NCBI GenBank assembly: GCA_030652255.1
Contig: JAUSAZ010000137.1
Span: 1-53,452, forward strand
Source of the DNA: Myxococcales bacterium
Lineage (GTDB): Bacteria; Myxococcota_A; Polyangia; Polyangiales; Ga0077539
Length of the DNA stretch: 53,452 nt
Direction: 5' to 3'
The translations under genes were made by a program, and so were the position numbers. How positions within the stretch are numbered: position 1 is the first letter of the stretch; every line of letters begins with the position of its first letter. A model generated the notes under the pieces. That model saw only the letters and a list, made by a program, of their open reading frames with translations. It searched no databases and had not been told where the DNA came from. Of this stretch, positions 7,955-17,149 are shown one piece after another.

Positions 7955-8773
7955 TCAAATCTCGATCAGTCCATCGACGGGCTGGTGATCACTCAGCGCA
8001 GGGAGCAGTCCGGCAGGGTCCCAGACTGGTCGGCCCGAAATCTCCGTCAGGATACGGGTGGATGTCTGTTCGCGCGTGCCCTCGTCGACGACCATGAAAT
8101 CGACGATCGGCCGTTGGTCGACACCAGAGTCGGGATACTTGAAGGTCCCCTGATCGTCCTCGTTGCGAGGCCTGACCACGTACAGCGGCGGGTGCGGTAC
8201 ACCGCGGCGCGATTCGAATCCCAATGGTCTATCGCGTCGACCCAGCGCGTAGAAGCAATGCCAGCTCCGTATCTCCCGATCGTCGATGGCGCTGTTGAAG
8301 TCGCCGAGGACCACCAGATGATCTGCCCGTCGTTGAAGGCGGTGCTCATTGATCGCCTGGCGGAGGAGGGCGCGGGATCCACCACGATCCGCGAGATCTT
8401 GCATGTCCACCTTGCTCTTGGCGTGCAGGCCCACGACCGCGACCTGCTTCTTCGAAGAAGGAAGTTGGAAGATCGCCGCGACGAACTCGCCGTCTTCGTC
8501 CCAGTGGCTCCAGTTCAAATCCATATCGGGGTGGTGGGCGAGGGCGAGGCCTGGCACCATTGACTTCGACGCTGGAACGACGCTGATACCGACGTCCGTC
8601 AGCTCCGCCTGGAGCGACCTTCTGGCGCGGGCGATCAAGCTCTCACCGGGCAGCTCCTGCACGCAAGCCACGAAGAGGTCCTCCTGACCTCGCGCGCTGA
8701 GGTGGCGCACGAGATGTTCATGCGCGCTCTCCTTGTGTTTCAGGTTCCAGGTGAAGAGGTAGAGCTTCGCCAC
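7955..8773 (-). CDS. Endonuclease/exonuclease/phosphatase-family protein
   Basis: A 272-residue EEP-fold hydrolase; family members cleave nucleic-acid or inositol phosphodiesters and phosphates with a divalent metal. The motif order fits: TWNLKH (Asn10), VQELPG (Glu40), GLHAKSK, LGDFNS (catalytic Asp/Asn), IVDFMVVD and C-terminal SDHQPVD (Asp-His). No signal peptide, so cytosolic. I prefer GTG at 8773, giving MAKLYLFTWN, over an upstream TTG at 8800; neither has a strong ribosome site. It precedes the unknown gene at 7942 by 12 bp. The lower GC resembles that partner and contrasts with both flanks. The substrate cannot be told from sequence. Confidence 0.82.
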   Translation of the reverse strand: MAKLYLFTWNLKHKESAHEHLVRHLSARGQEDLFVACVQELPGESLIARARRSLQAELTDVGISVVPASKSMVPGLALAHHPDMDLNWSHWDEDGEFVAAIFQLPSSKKQVAVVGLHAKSKVDMQDLADRGGSRALLRQAINEHRLQRRADHLVVLGDFNSAIDDREIRSWHCFYALGRRDRPLGFESRRGVPHPPLYVVRPRNEDDQGTFKYPDSGVDQRPIVDFMVVDEGTREQTSTRILTEISGRPVWDPAGLLPALSDHQPVDGLIEI

Positions 8774-8899
8774 GCGGGCGAAGCTTCGACCCGGCCCCAA
8801 GGACGGTCAAGCGAAACGAGGCCGCCGTATGCAGCTCGCCCCCGGGTGATTGTCCCCCACTGCCCAACGGGTGTACTCGCGCCCCCTGTGGCCCCCTCC

Positions 8900-10576
8900 A
8901 TGATGAACGACCTCTTCGCCCCCTGGCGCGACGCCTGGACGCTGCACCTCGACGACGACCTCGTGGTGGTCGACAAGCCCGTCGGCGTCTCCACGCACGC
9001 CCCCGACCCGGTGCGCCGCGACGACGCCGTCAGCCGCCTCAAGACCTGGCTCTCCGCCCGCGACGGCGTCGCCGAGTCCGCCGTGTACCTCGGCGTGCAC
9101 CAGCGCCTCGACCGCGACACCAGCGGCGTCCTGCTCTTCGCGCGCCGCAAGGAGGCCAACAAGTCCATCGCGGCGGCCTTCGAGGGTCGCACCGCGAAGA
9201 AGCGCTACCTCGCCGTCGTCAGCCCATGCCCCCGCACCGACGGCGGAACCCTCGACGACCTCCTGGTCCCCGCCGACGACGGCAGGATGCAGGTCGTCAC
9301 GGCCAACCCCCGGCACCCCCCGCCGAAGGGCGCGCAGCGGGCCGTCACCCGCTGGTCGCTGGTGTCGCGCCACGGCAACCGCGCCCTCGTCTCCCTCGAA
9401 CCCGAGACCGGCCGCACCCACCAGCTCCGCGTGCAGCTCGCGGCGATGGGGACGCCCATCGAGGGCGATCCGCTCTACGGGAAGCCCTCGGCCGCGCCGC
9501 GGCTGATGCTGCACGCGCTCTCCCTCACGCTGCCGCACCCCACCACCGGCCGCCCGGTGACCTTCACCGCCGAGGCCCCGAAGGAACTCCTCGCCTGGGC
9601 GAAGGGCGAGCCCGACCCGCGCACCCTCGACGAGCGCCTGCTCGCCGCCGCCGACCAGCGCTGGGACCTCGCCCGCGACCCCGACACCACCGCCTTCCGC
9701 CTCGCCCACGACGGCGACGGCTTCGCCTCGACCCCCATCGACGTGTACGGCGAGTGGGCCCTGGTGCACTGCTACGACGCCGCCCTCGACGACGCCCTCA
9801 CCGGCGCGCTGCTCGTCGGCGGCATGCGCGGCGTGTACGTCAAGCACCGCCCGAAGCAGGGCAACACGGTGGTCGACACGCGCAAGGAGTCGCTCGCCCC
9901 GAAGCACGCCGTGAGCGGCGAGGACGCACCGGAGTCCATGACGGTGCGAGAGCACGGCCTGCGCTACGAGGTGCACCTCGGCGACGGCCTCTCCACGGGC
10001 ATCTTCCTCGACCAGCGGGAGAACCGCCGCCGCGTGCGCGAGCTGGCGAAGGGCCTGCGGGTGCTCAACCTCTTCGCGTACACCGGGGCCTTCACCGTGG
10101 CGGCGGCCGCGGGGGGCGCGGCGCAGACGGTGACCGTGGACGTGTCGGCGTCGGTGATCGCGTGGGCCCAGCGCAACCTGGAGCTCAACGAACTCTCAGG
10201 GGCGAAGCACAGCTTCGTGACGAGCGATGTGTTCCCTTGGATGGAGGCGGCGAAGGCGCGGAAGCAGGTGTTCGACCTGGTTCTGCTGGACCCGCCGAGC
10301 TACGCGACGACGCGGGACAGCCGCTTCTCGGCGGCGTCGGACTACCCGAAGCTCGCCGCGCTGGCGATGTCCCTGCTGGCGCCGGGCGGACGGCTGCTGG
10401 CGTGCACCAACCACCATGAGATCGCGCGGATGAAGTTCCGCCGGTGGCTGTACGAGTCGGCGCGCGCCGTGGGCCGCGAGGTGACGCAGGCGAAGGACCT
10501 CCCGACGCCCATCGACTTCCCCCCGCCCGCAGACGGCCACGCGCACCTGAAGTCGGTGCTGGTGACCCTGAAGTAG
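8900..10576 (+). CDS. Fused RluA-type pseudouridine synthase / RlmI-type rRNA methyltransferase
   Basis: A 558-residue two-domain RNA-modifying enzyme. Residues 10-235 are an RluA-family pseudouridine synthase with the catalytic motif RLDRDTSG (Asp71) and the conserved GRTHQLRVQL near 171. Residues about 255-555 follow the RlmI/RlmK plan: a small beta domain (FASTPIDVYGEWALVH), then FLDQRENRR, the SAM-binding LFAYTGAF (391-398), an acidic strand VTVDVS and the catalytic DPPSY (464-468). By analogy it would isomerise uridine and methylate C5 of a cytosine in 23S rRNA. Two adjacent ATGs (8900, 8903) are possible; the frame is open upstream to 8702, but the homologous region starts here. Confidence 0.88.
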   Translation: MMNDLFAPWRDAWTLHLDDDLVVVDKPVGVSTHAPDPVRRDDAVSRLKTWLSARDGVAESAVYLGVHQRLDRDTSGVLLFARRKEANKSIAAAFEGRTAKKRYLAVVSPCPRTDGGTLDDLLVPADDGRMQVVTANPRHPPPKGAQRAVTRWSLVSRHGNRALVSLEPETGRTHQLRVQLAAMGTPIEGDPLYGKPSAAPRLMLHALSLTLPHPTTGRPVTFTAEAPKELLAWAKGEPDPRTLDERLLAAADQRWDLARDPDTTAFRLAHDGDGFASTPIDVYGEWALVHCYDAALDDALTGALLVGGMRGVYVKHRPKQGNTVVDTRKESLAPKHAVSGEDAPESMTVREHGLRYEVHLGDGLSTGIFLDQRENRRRVRELAKGLRVLNLFAYTGAFTVAAAAGGAAQTVTVDVSASVIAWAQRNLELNELSGAKHSFVTSDVFPWMEAAKARKQVFDLVLLDPPSYATTRDSRFSAASDYPKLAALAMSLLAPGGRLLACTNHHEIARMKFRRWLYESARAVGREVTQAKDLPTPIDFPPPADGHAHLKSVLVTLK

Positions 10577-10605
10577 GCCCTCGCAGGTGAGCGGACGGGG
10601 CGAGG

Positions 10606-10920
10606 GGAGCGCCCGCCCACGCCTGCGATCACCCGGCCTCGCCCTCCGAGGGGAGCACCCACCCACGCGAGGTGCGTCGGGAGGAGAACCGCAAGGGTCG
10701 CAAGGGTCGCAAGGGAGAACGAGCCACCTACAGCCTTACGGTGGCAGTTCCAGCGACCGACGCGCCGACGGAGGCACATGGAGACGGTGTCAGGCGCCCA
10801 GCCCGTCTCTCCCTTGCGCCCCTTGCGACCCTTGCGGTTCTCCTCCCGACGCACCTCGCGTGGGCGGGTGCTCCCCTCGGAGGGCGAGGCCGGGTGATCG
10901 CAAGCGTGGGCGGGTGCTCC
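10606..10920. repeat. 315-bp element: 111-bp inverted-repeat arms around a 93-nt spacer
   Basis: Bases 10606-10716 are the reverse complement of 10810-10920 with only four differences. Each arm contains a smaller palindrome (CCCTCCGAGGG), a partly repeated GGAGC-CCC-CCCACGC block, and consecutive CGCAAGGG-type 9-mers near the spacer. The spacer can itself fold (GAGACGG pairs with CCGTCTC at its right side). It lies between two convergent genes, 29 bp after the fusion-gene stop, and has no convincing coding capacity. It could act as a large bidirectional terminator or be a non-autonomous repeat element. The rest of 10577-11088 holds only the tandem array listed next. Confidence 0.9.
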
Positions 10921-10940
10921 GCTCAACCCCTCAAGTGACC

Positions 10941-11093
10941 TGCATCGACCCCGAAACACCCTGCATCGGGCGAAAACACCCTGCATCACCCCCAACACGG
11001 TCTACATCGGGCGAAAACACCCTGCATCGCCCCGAAAACACCCTGCATCGACCCAAAACACCCTGCATCGCCCCGAAAACACCCTGCATCAGC
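10941..11093. repeat. Array of eight 20/21-bp repeats in helical phase
   Basis: TGCATC recurs at 10941, 10962, 10982, 11003 (as TACATC), 11023, 11044, 11064 and 11085, with spacings that alternate strictly 21, 20, 21, 20, 21, 20, 21. The unit is about TGCATCGCCCCGAAAACACC. A 41-bp period equals four helical turns, so every copy faces the same side of the DNA. The last copy overlaps the stop codon of the cysteine-cluster gene on the minus strand. There are no unique spacers, so it is not a CRISPR array. Confidence 0.9.
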
Positions 11094-11682
11094 GCTCGGC
11101 GCGCGCGCTCAGGCACCCTTCGCTGCCCGCTGGAAACGCCCGGCAGTTGTCCGGGCGCAGCTCGTAGATGCCGCAGTCGTTGCCGCGCAGGTGCACACAG
11201 TCGCCGCGCAGCACCCGCAGCACCCGCCGGCCGCCCGACTCACGCACGTACGCCTCCCCCGACAGCTCGGCCCTGCCCTCCTCCGCCCAGCGGGCCTCGT
11301 CCTCGGGCTCCAGCAGCACCCGGTTCTTCCGGCAGCACATGGCGCACGCGCGGCAGTCGAGCGCCTCGCTCACCAGGGAGGTCTCGTACCCGCCGTCGCG
11401 CTCGCACCAGTCCATCACGTGCTCGCGCAGCCGCTTCGGGAGCTTCACCCGCAGCAGCCCCGCCGCCGGACCCGACTCCACCTCGTCGAAGCCCCCGACG
11501 CCCAGGTCGAGCATCGCCCACGCCGTCAGCTCGGGGATCATCCCCTCGTCGCTCGGCAGCAGCAGCCACCACCGGGGCTCGGCCCGCAGCACCGCGTGGC
11601 CCCCGGCGCGCACATGCGCGATGGCGTTCGCCTCGAAGCGCGGATCGTAGGTCCGCCACACCGGCCGCAGCACGTCGTTCAT
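11089..11682 (-). CDS. YkgJ-family cysteine-cluster protein
   Basis: A 197-residue protein of the Zn/Fe-binding CxxCxxxCC family. Residues about 108-116 read CRACAMCC, followed by GDCVHLRGNDCGIYELRPDNCRAFPAG, which supplies the remaining cysteines of the predicted metal cluster. Many relatives have only this module (about 90 residues); here a 100-residue N-terminal extension of unknown role precedes it. It is divergent from hemE with 80 bp between starts. Its stop codon lies inside the 20/21-bp repeat array, so the repeats form the start of its 3' untranslated region. The biochemical role of the family is not settled. Confidence 0.85.
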   Translation of the reverse strand: MNDVLRPVWRTYDPRFEANAIAHVRAGGHAVLRAEPRWWLLLPSDEGMIPELTAWAMLDLGVGGFDEVESGPAAGLLRVKLPKRLREHVMDWCERDGGYETSLVSEALDCRACAMCCRKNRVLLEPEDEARWAEEGRAELSGEAYVRESGGRRVLRVLRGDCVHLRGNDCGIYELRPDNCRAFPAGSEGCLSARAER

Positions 11683-11762
11683 GGCAGGCGCGTATCTACA
11701 CCGCCCGGAGCGGCCTCGTCGCCCTTGACGCCCCGCGCGCGCGCACCGATGGTCCGCGCCCT

Positions 11763-12791
11763 ATGCACGACCGCTTCCTCCGCGCCTGCCGCCGCGAACC
11801 CGTCGACCGCACCCCGGTGTGGTTCATGCGCCAGGCCGGCCGCTACATGGCCGAGTACCGCGCGCTTCGCACGAAGCACACCCTGCTCGACATCTGCCGT
11901 ACGCCCGAGCTCGCCCTGGAGGTCACCCTCCAGCCCCTGGCGAAGTTCGACTTCGACGCGGCCATCCTCTTCGCGGACATCCTGCTCCCGCTCGCCCCGA
12001 TGGGGGCCTCCTTCGAGTTCGCCAAGGGCGAGGGGCCCGTCATCCACGAGCCCATCCGCACCCGCGCGCAGATCGACGCCCTGCGCGTCATCGACCCGCA
12101 GGAAGACCTCGGCTACGTGCTCGACGCCGTCCGGCTCATCCGCCGCGAGCTCGACGGCAAGACCCCCCTCATCGGCTTCGCAGGCGCGCCCTTCACCCTC
12201 GCGAGCTACCTCATCGAGGGCGGCCGCTCGTCCCACTTCGCCCTCACCAAGACCCTCATGTACCAGGACCCGGACTCCTGGAACGCCCTCATGACCACCC
12301 TCTCCGCCGTGGTGCTCAAGCTCCTCCACGCGCAGATCGACGCGGGCGCCCAGGCCGTGCAGCTCTTCGACTCCTGGGTGGGCCAGCTCTCCCCGGACGA
12401 CTACGCCACCTACGTCGCGCCCCACGTCCGCGGCATCCTGCAACCCCTCATGACCCGCGGCGTCCCGGTGCTCCACTTCGGCACCGGCACCGCCACGCTC
12501 CTCGAAGCCCAGCGCGACGCCGGCGGCACCGTCATCGGCGTCGACTGGCGCACCCCCCTCGACCAGGCCTGGGCCCGCCTCGGCGACGGCGTCGCCGTGC
12601 AGGGCAACCTCGACCCCACCCTGCTCCTCGCCCCGCGCGACGTGCTGCTCACCGCCGCGGGCCGCGTGCTCGACCGCGCCGCCAACCGCAACGGCCACGT
12701 CTTCAACCTCGGCCACGGCATCCTCCCGGAGACCCCCGTCGACAACGTCGCCGCCGTGGTCGACTTCGTGCACCAGCGCTCGGAGCGATGA
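11763..12791 (+). CDS. hemE: Uroporphyrinogen III decarboxylase
   Basis: A 342-residue cytosolic enzyme that decarboxylates the four acetate groups of uroporphyrinogen III to give coproporphyrinogen III in haem synthesis. The N-terminal signature PVWFMRQAGRYMAEYR (substrate-binding Arg residues), AILFADILLPLAPMG, GFAGAPFTLASYLIEG and C-terminal FNLGHGILPETP are all intact. The ATG at 11763 begins at the expected family N terminus although the frame is open for 1.1 kb upstream. It overlaps the next gene by ATGA, forming a hemE-hemY operon. Confidence 0.97.
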   Translation: MHDRFLRACRREPVDRTPVWFMRQAGRYMAEYRALRTKHTLLDICRTPELALEVTLQPLAKFDFDAAILFADILLPLAPMGASFEFAKGEGPVIHEPIRTRAQIDALRVIDPQEDLGYVLDAVRLIRRELDGKTPLIGFAGAPFTLASYLIEGGRSSHFALTKTLMYQDPDSWNALMTTLSAVVLKLLHAQIDAGAQAVQLFDSWVGQLSPDDYATYVAPHVRGILQPLMTRGVPVLHFGTGTATLLEAQRDAGGTVIGVDWRTPLDQAWARLGDGVAVQGNLDPTLLLAPRDVLLTAAGRVLDRAANRNGHVFNLGHGILPETPVDNVAAVVDFVHQRSER

Positions 12792-14221
12792 CCGACCCGA
12801 AGCCCCACCACACACTCATCCTCGGCGGCGGCATCTCCGGGCTCGTCACCGCGTGGTCGCTGCTCCAACGCGCCGCGCAGCGCCACGTGCGCGCGACGGT
12901 CACCATCCTGGAGCAGTCCCCGCGCCCCGGCGGCAACCTCGTCACCGAGCGCGTCGAGGGCTGCCTCGTCGACGGCGGCCCCGACTCCTGGATCGCCTCC
13001 AAGCCCGCCGCGGCCGAGCTCTGCCGCGACCTCGGCCTCGGCCCGGCCCTCATCGAGACCATCCCCGCCAACCGGCGCATCTACGTCGCCCACGGCGCAT
13101 CGCTTGCGCCCATGCCCGAGGGCGTGGTGCTCGGCGTCCCCACGCGCCTGCGCCCGATGCTGACCACCCCGCTGCTCTCGTGGCGCGCCAAGGCCCGCCT
13201 CGCGCTCGACCGCGTCGCCCCGTGGGCGTCCCCCCGGCAGGGGTCCACCGACGAGGCCCTCGGACCCATGGTGGCGCGTCACCTGGGCCGCGAGGTGGTC
13301 GCGGCCTTCACCGAGCCCCTGCTCGCGGGCATCTACGCCGGCGACGCCTGGAGCCTCTCGGCCCGCTCCACCTTCCCCGCCCTCGTCGACGCCGCGGGCC
13401 ACGGCGGCAGCCTCATGCGCAACGCCCGCGCGGCCGTCCCCAAGCGCTTCCCGGGGCAGAGCCCGCCGTCGGCCTTCCTCTCCCTTCGCGACGGCGTCGG
13501 CAGCCTCGTCGACGCCCTCGTGGCCGCGCTCCCGCCGGGCACCGTGCGCACCGGCACCGCGGCCGTGAGCGTGGCCCGCGACGGCGACCGCTATGTGGTC
13601 ACCACCGCCGCGGGCGAGCACCTCACCGCCGACCGGGTGGTGGTCGCCATGCCCATGCACCGCGCCGCGCGGGTGGTGCGCTCCCTCGACGCCACCCTCG
13701 GCGAGCGCCTCGACGCGCTCGGCTGGTCGAGCGTCGCCACGGCCTTCTTCGCGTACCCCCGCGAGGCCGTCGGGCGCTCGCTCGACGCCACGGGCTTCGT
13801 GGTGCCCAGGCGCGAGGGCCGGCGCATCCTCGCCTCCACCTGGGTCTCCAGCAAATGGCCCGGCCGCGCCCCGGACGGTACGGTGTTGCTCCGTGCTTTC
13901 GTGGGCGGCCTCGGGCACGAAGACCGCGCCTCGCTGCCCGACGCCGAGCTCGTGGCCCTCTGCCGGGCCGAGCTCTCGACGCTGCTCCCGCTGCGCGGCG
14001 AGCCTTTGTTTACGAGGGTCTACCGCTTCCTGGGGACCTCGCCGCAGCCCACCGTGGGGCACGGCTCGCGGGTCGCGGCCATCCGCGACGCGCTCAGGAA
14101 TCATCACGGGCTCGTGACGATTGGGGCGGCCTACGAGGGCGTCGGCATCCCGGATGTGGTAGCCCTCGCCCGCCGCACCGGTGAGCGCATCGCCGACGAG
14201 GCCCCGTCAACGGGCCTCTGA
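12788..14221 (+). CDS. hemY: Protoporphyrinogen oxidase (oxygen-dependent type)
   Basis: A 477-residue FAD enzyme oxidising protoporphyrinogen IX (or coproporphyrinogen) late in haem synthesis. The dinucleotide-binding motif GGGISGL is near residues 13-19, followed by ILEQSPRPGGNL. The C terminus has the family motif AAYEGVGIPDVVALARRTGERIA that closes over FAD. The start overlaps the hemE stop by 4 bp. No membrane segment is evident, consistent with a peripheral protein. Both the gene order and the domain content fit myxobacterial HemY-type enzymes. Confidence 0.93.
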   Translation: MTDPKPHHTLILGGGISGLVTAWSLLQRAAQRHVRATVTILEQSPRPGGNLVTERVEGCLVDGGPDSWIASKPAAAELCRDLGLGPALIETIPANRRIYVAHGASLAPMPEGVVLGVPTRLRPMLTTPLLSWRAKARLALDRVAPWASPRQGSTDEALGPMVARHLGREVVAAFTEPLLAGIYAGDAWSLSARSTFPALVDAAGHGGSLMRNARAAVPKRFPGQSPPSAFLSLRDGVGSLVDALVAALPPGTVRTGTAAVSVARDGDRYVVTTAAGEHLTADRVVVAMPMHRAARVVRSLDATLGERLDALGWSSVATAFFAYPREAVGRSLDATGFVVPRREGRRILASTWVSSKWPGRAPDGTVLLRAFVGGLGHEDRASLPDAELVALCRAELSTLLPLRGEPLFTRVYRFLGTSPQPTVGHGSRVAAIRDALRNHHGLVTIGAAYEGVGIPDVVALARRTGERIADEAPSTGL

Positions 14222-14305
14222 CGTCTCGACAGAGATCCGGCGTCACCGCTCCAAAGCACAGCACTCACGGTTCCCGCGGCGGTTACCGCACGCACGGAGT
14301 TCTTC

Positions 14306-15628
<1,323 letters not shown>

Positions 15629-15697
15629 CCTGAACCTCCGGCCCGATTCCCGCATCGGGAGTGTCGAGCGCGATCACCGCGCGCCGCCCCTCCCCCG

Positions 15698-16279
15698 ATG
15701 ACCTCCCTCAGCCCGTTCATCCGCGCGCTCTCCGAGAGCGACGACATCACCTTCGTCCTCGGCGCCGACCGCCGCATCGTGCAGTTCAACGAGGCCTGGT
15801 CCCGCTTCGCGCTCGCCAACGGCGGCGGGGCGGGGCTCCAGCGCTGGGAGGGCGGCGGCGCGCCCATCGACGAGGCCATCCCCGAGGTGCTGCGGGCGTT
15901 CTACGTCGACGCCTTCGCGCGATCGCTGGCGAGCGGCGAGCGCTGGGAGCACGAGTACGAGTGCAGCTCCGCGGAGACCTATCGGCGCTACCGGATGGTG
16001 ACCTACCCCGTCGACGGGCGCTTCCTGGTGGTGGTGCACTCGCTGGTGGCGGAGCTGCCCCACGAGCGCGCGGAGTGCGCCCCGACCGGGGCCTACGCGG
16101 CCGACGGGATCATCGTGCTGTGCTCGCACTGCCGCCGGGTGCGCAACCCCGCGGGGCTCCGTCGCTGGGACTGGGTGCCGGCGTACGTGCGCAGTCCGCC
16201 CGAAAACGTCAGCCACGGCCTCTGCGAGCCCTGCTACGAGTTCTACTGGGGAACCCTCCCGGAGGACGACGACGGCTGA
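15698..16279 (+). CDS. PAS-domain protein with C-terminal cysteine motif
   Basis: A 193-residue cytosolic protein. Residues 10-125 form a PAS-like sensory fold (DDITFVLGADRRIVQFNEAW, then MVTYPVDGRFLVVVHSL). A short C-terminal module, CSHCRRVRNP, W-W-pair, SHGLCEPCYEFYW, is found at the ends of bacterial two-component and PAS proteins, where the four cysteines may bind metal. There is no kinase or output domain, so it may be a single-domain sensor acting on a partner. It starts 70 bp after the helicase gene and may be cotranscribed. Confidence 0.75.
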   Translation: MTSLSPFIRALSESDDITFVLGADRRIVQFNEAWSRFALANGGGAGLQRWEGGGAPIDEAIPEVLRAFYVDAFARSLASGERWEHEYECSSAETYRRYRMVTYPVDGRFLVVVHSLVAELPHERAECAPTGAYAADGIIVLCSHCRRVRNPAGLRRWDWVPAYVRSPPENVSHGLCEPCYEFYWGTLPEDDDG

Positions 16280-16426
16280 ATCCCAGCTGGGACGGCGGTG
16301 ATCAATTCCACCGAAGGCCTCCGCCGAGTTGTGCGTACCATCGGACCGCGCGGGAGTCAGTGGGCGTCGTCCGGGCACCGGTCACCCCTCCCCTGCGAAA
16401 CCGCACTCAAGGAGGACCAGACCCCG

Positions 16427-17149
16427 ATGATCAACCGCACAAGCTCCCTCTTCCTCGCCTGCGCCGCCGCGAGCGCGATCGCCCTCCACCCTGGCGACGC
16501 CAGCGCGCAGTTCTACGGCGGCGTGCAGGTGGGCGTGCAGGCGCAGCCCCAGTACGTCCAGCAGCAGCCCCAGCAGGTCTACGTCCAGCAGCAGCCCCAG
16601 TACGTCCAGCAGCAGCAGCCCCAGTACGTCCAGCAGCGCCCGGTGCGCATGGGCCGCGTGCGCTACGGCTTCGACCTGGGCGCCGGGTACATGTTCGCAG
16701 GCGGCCTTCGCGGCGCCTCCATCGTGGGTTCGTTCCGCCTCGGCGGTCAGCTCAACGACCAGCTCGCGATCTACTACCAGGGCACGCTCCCCATCGGCTT
16801 CGCGGCGGGCACCCTCGGCGGCGTCGAGACCAGCGGCGCCGCGATCGTCTACGGCAGCGGGCTCATGGGCGAGTGGCACTTCTCCGACCTGTTCAGCGCC
16901 GCCATCGGCCCGTCGATCGACTACGCCGCGGGCGAGATCTGTTCGGGCAGCTCGGGCCTCAACTGCGTCGGCGGCGCCGGGGCGTACTTCGGCATCCAGG
17001 CGCGCCTGAGCATCACCCTCGTCGCCGCGTCCGCCGGCCAGGACACCCGTCGCTACGGCTTCCGCATGGGCATCAGCAGCCACACCAGCTTCATCGGGTC
17101 GGGGGTGTTCCAGTTCCTCGACCTGCACCTCGGCTACGAGTGGTACTGA
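16427..17149 (+). CDS. Exported outer-membrane beta-barrel protein with Gln-rich repeats
   Basis: A 240-residue protein. The signal peptide MINRTSSLFLACAAASAIAL runs to a signal peptidase I site after ASA (about residue 27). Residues 40-70 are tandem PQYVQQQ-type repeats. The remainder alternates Gly-rich amphipathic strands (YGFDLGAGYMFAGGLRGAS, then FLDLHLGYEWY) ending in an aromatic residue, typical of an outer-membrane barrel. GGAGG is 11 nt upstream of the ATG. The frame is open to 16298 but the signal peptide fixes the start. Its role is unknown; the Gln-rich segment could be a periplasmic linker. Confidence 0.82.
   Translation: MINRTSSLFLACAAASAIALHPGDASAQFYGGVQVGVQAQPQYVQQQPQQVYVQQQPQYVQQQQPQYVQQRPVRMGRVRYGFDLGAGYMFAGGLRGASIVGSFRLGGQLNDQLAIYYQGTLPIGFAAGTLGGVETSGAAIVYGSGLMGEWHFSDLFSAAIGPSIDYAAGEICSGSSGLNCVGGAGAYFGIQARLSITLVAASAGQDTRRYGFRMGISSHTSFIGSGVFQFLDLHLGYEWY

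Noticed and set aside
10606..10920. Insertion sequence or MITE with a transposase partner
   Set aside because: No transposase, target-site duplication or known terminal motif was seen; kept as an unexplained repeat instead.
10941..11093. CRISPR array
   Set aside because: Repeats are contiguous 20/21-bp units with no unique spacers, and no cas genes are near.
10587..11762. Open frame joined to the front of hemE
   Set aside because: Reads through both repeat elements and the antisense gene with no domain; hemE begins at 11763.
15661..17139. Long open frame continuous with the Gfo/Idh/MocA gene
   Set aside because: The first 490 codons are Arg/Pro-rich shadow sequence over the PAS and barrel genes; only the part from 17140 has family motifs.
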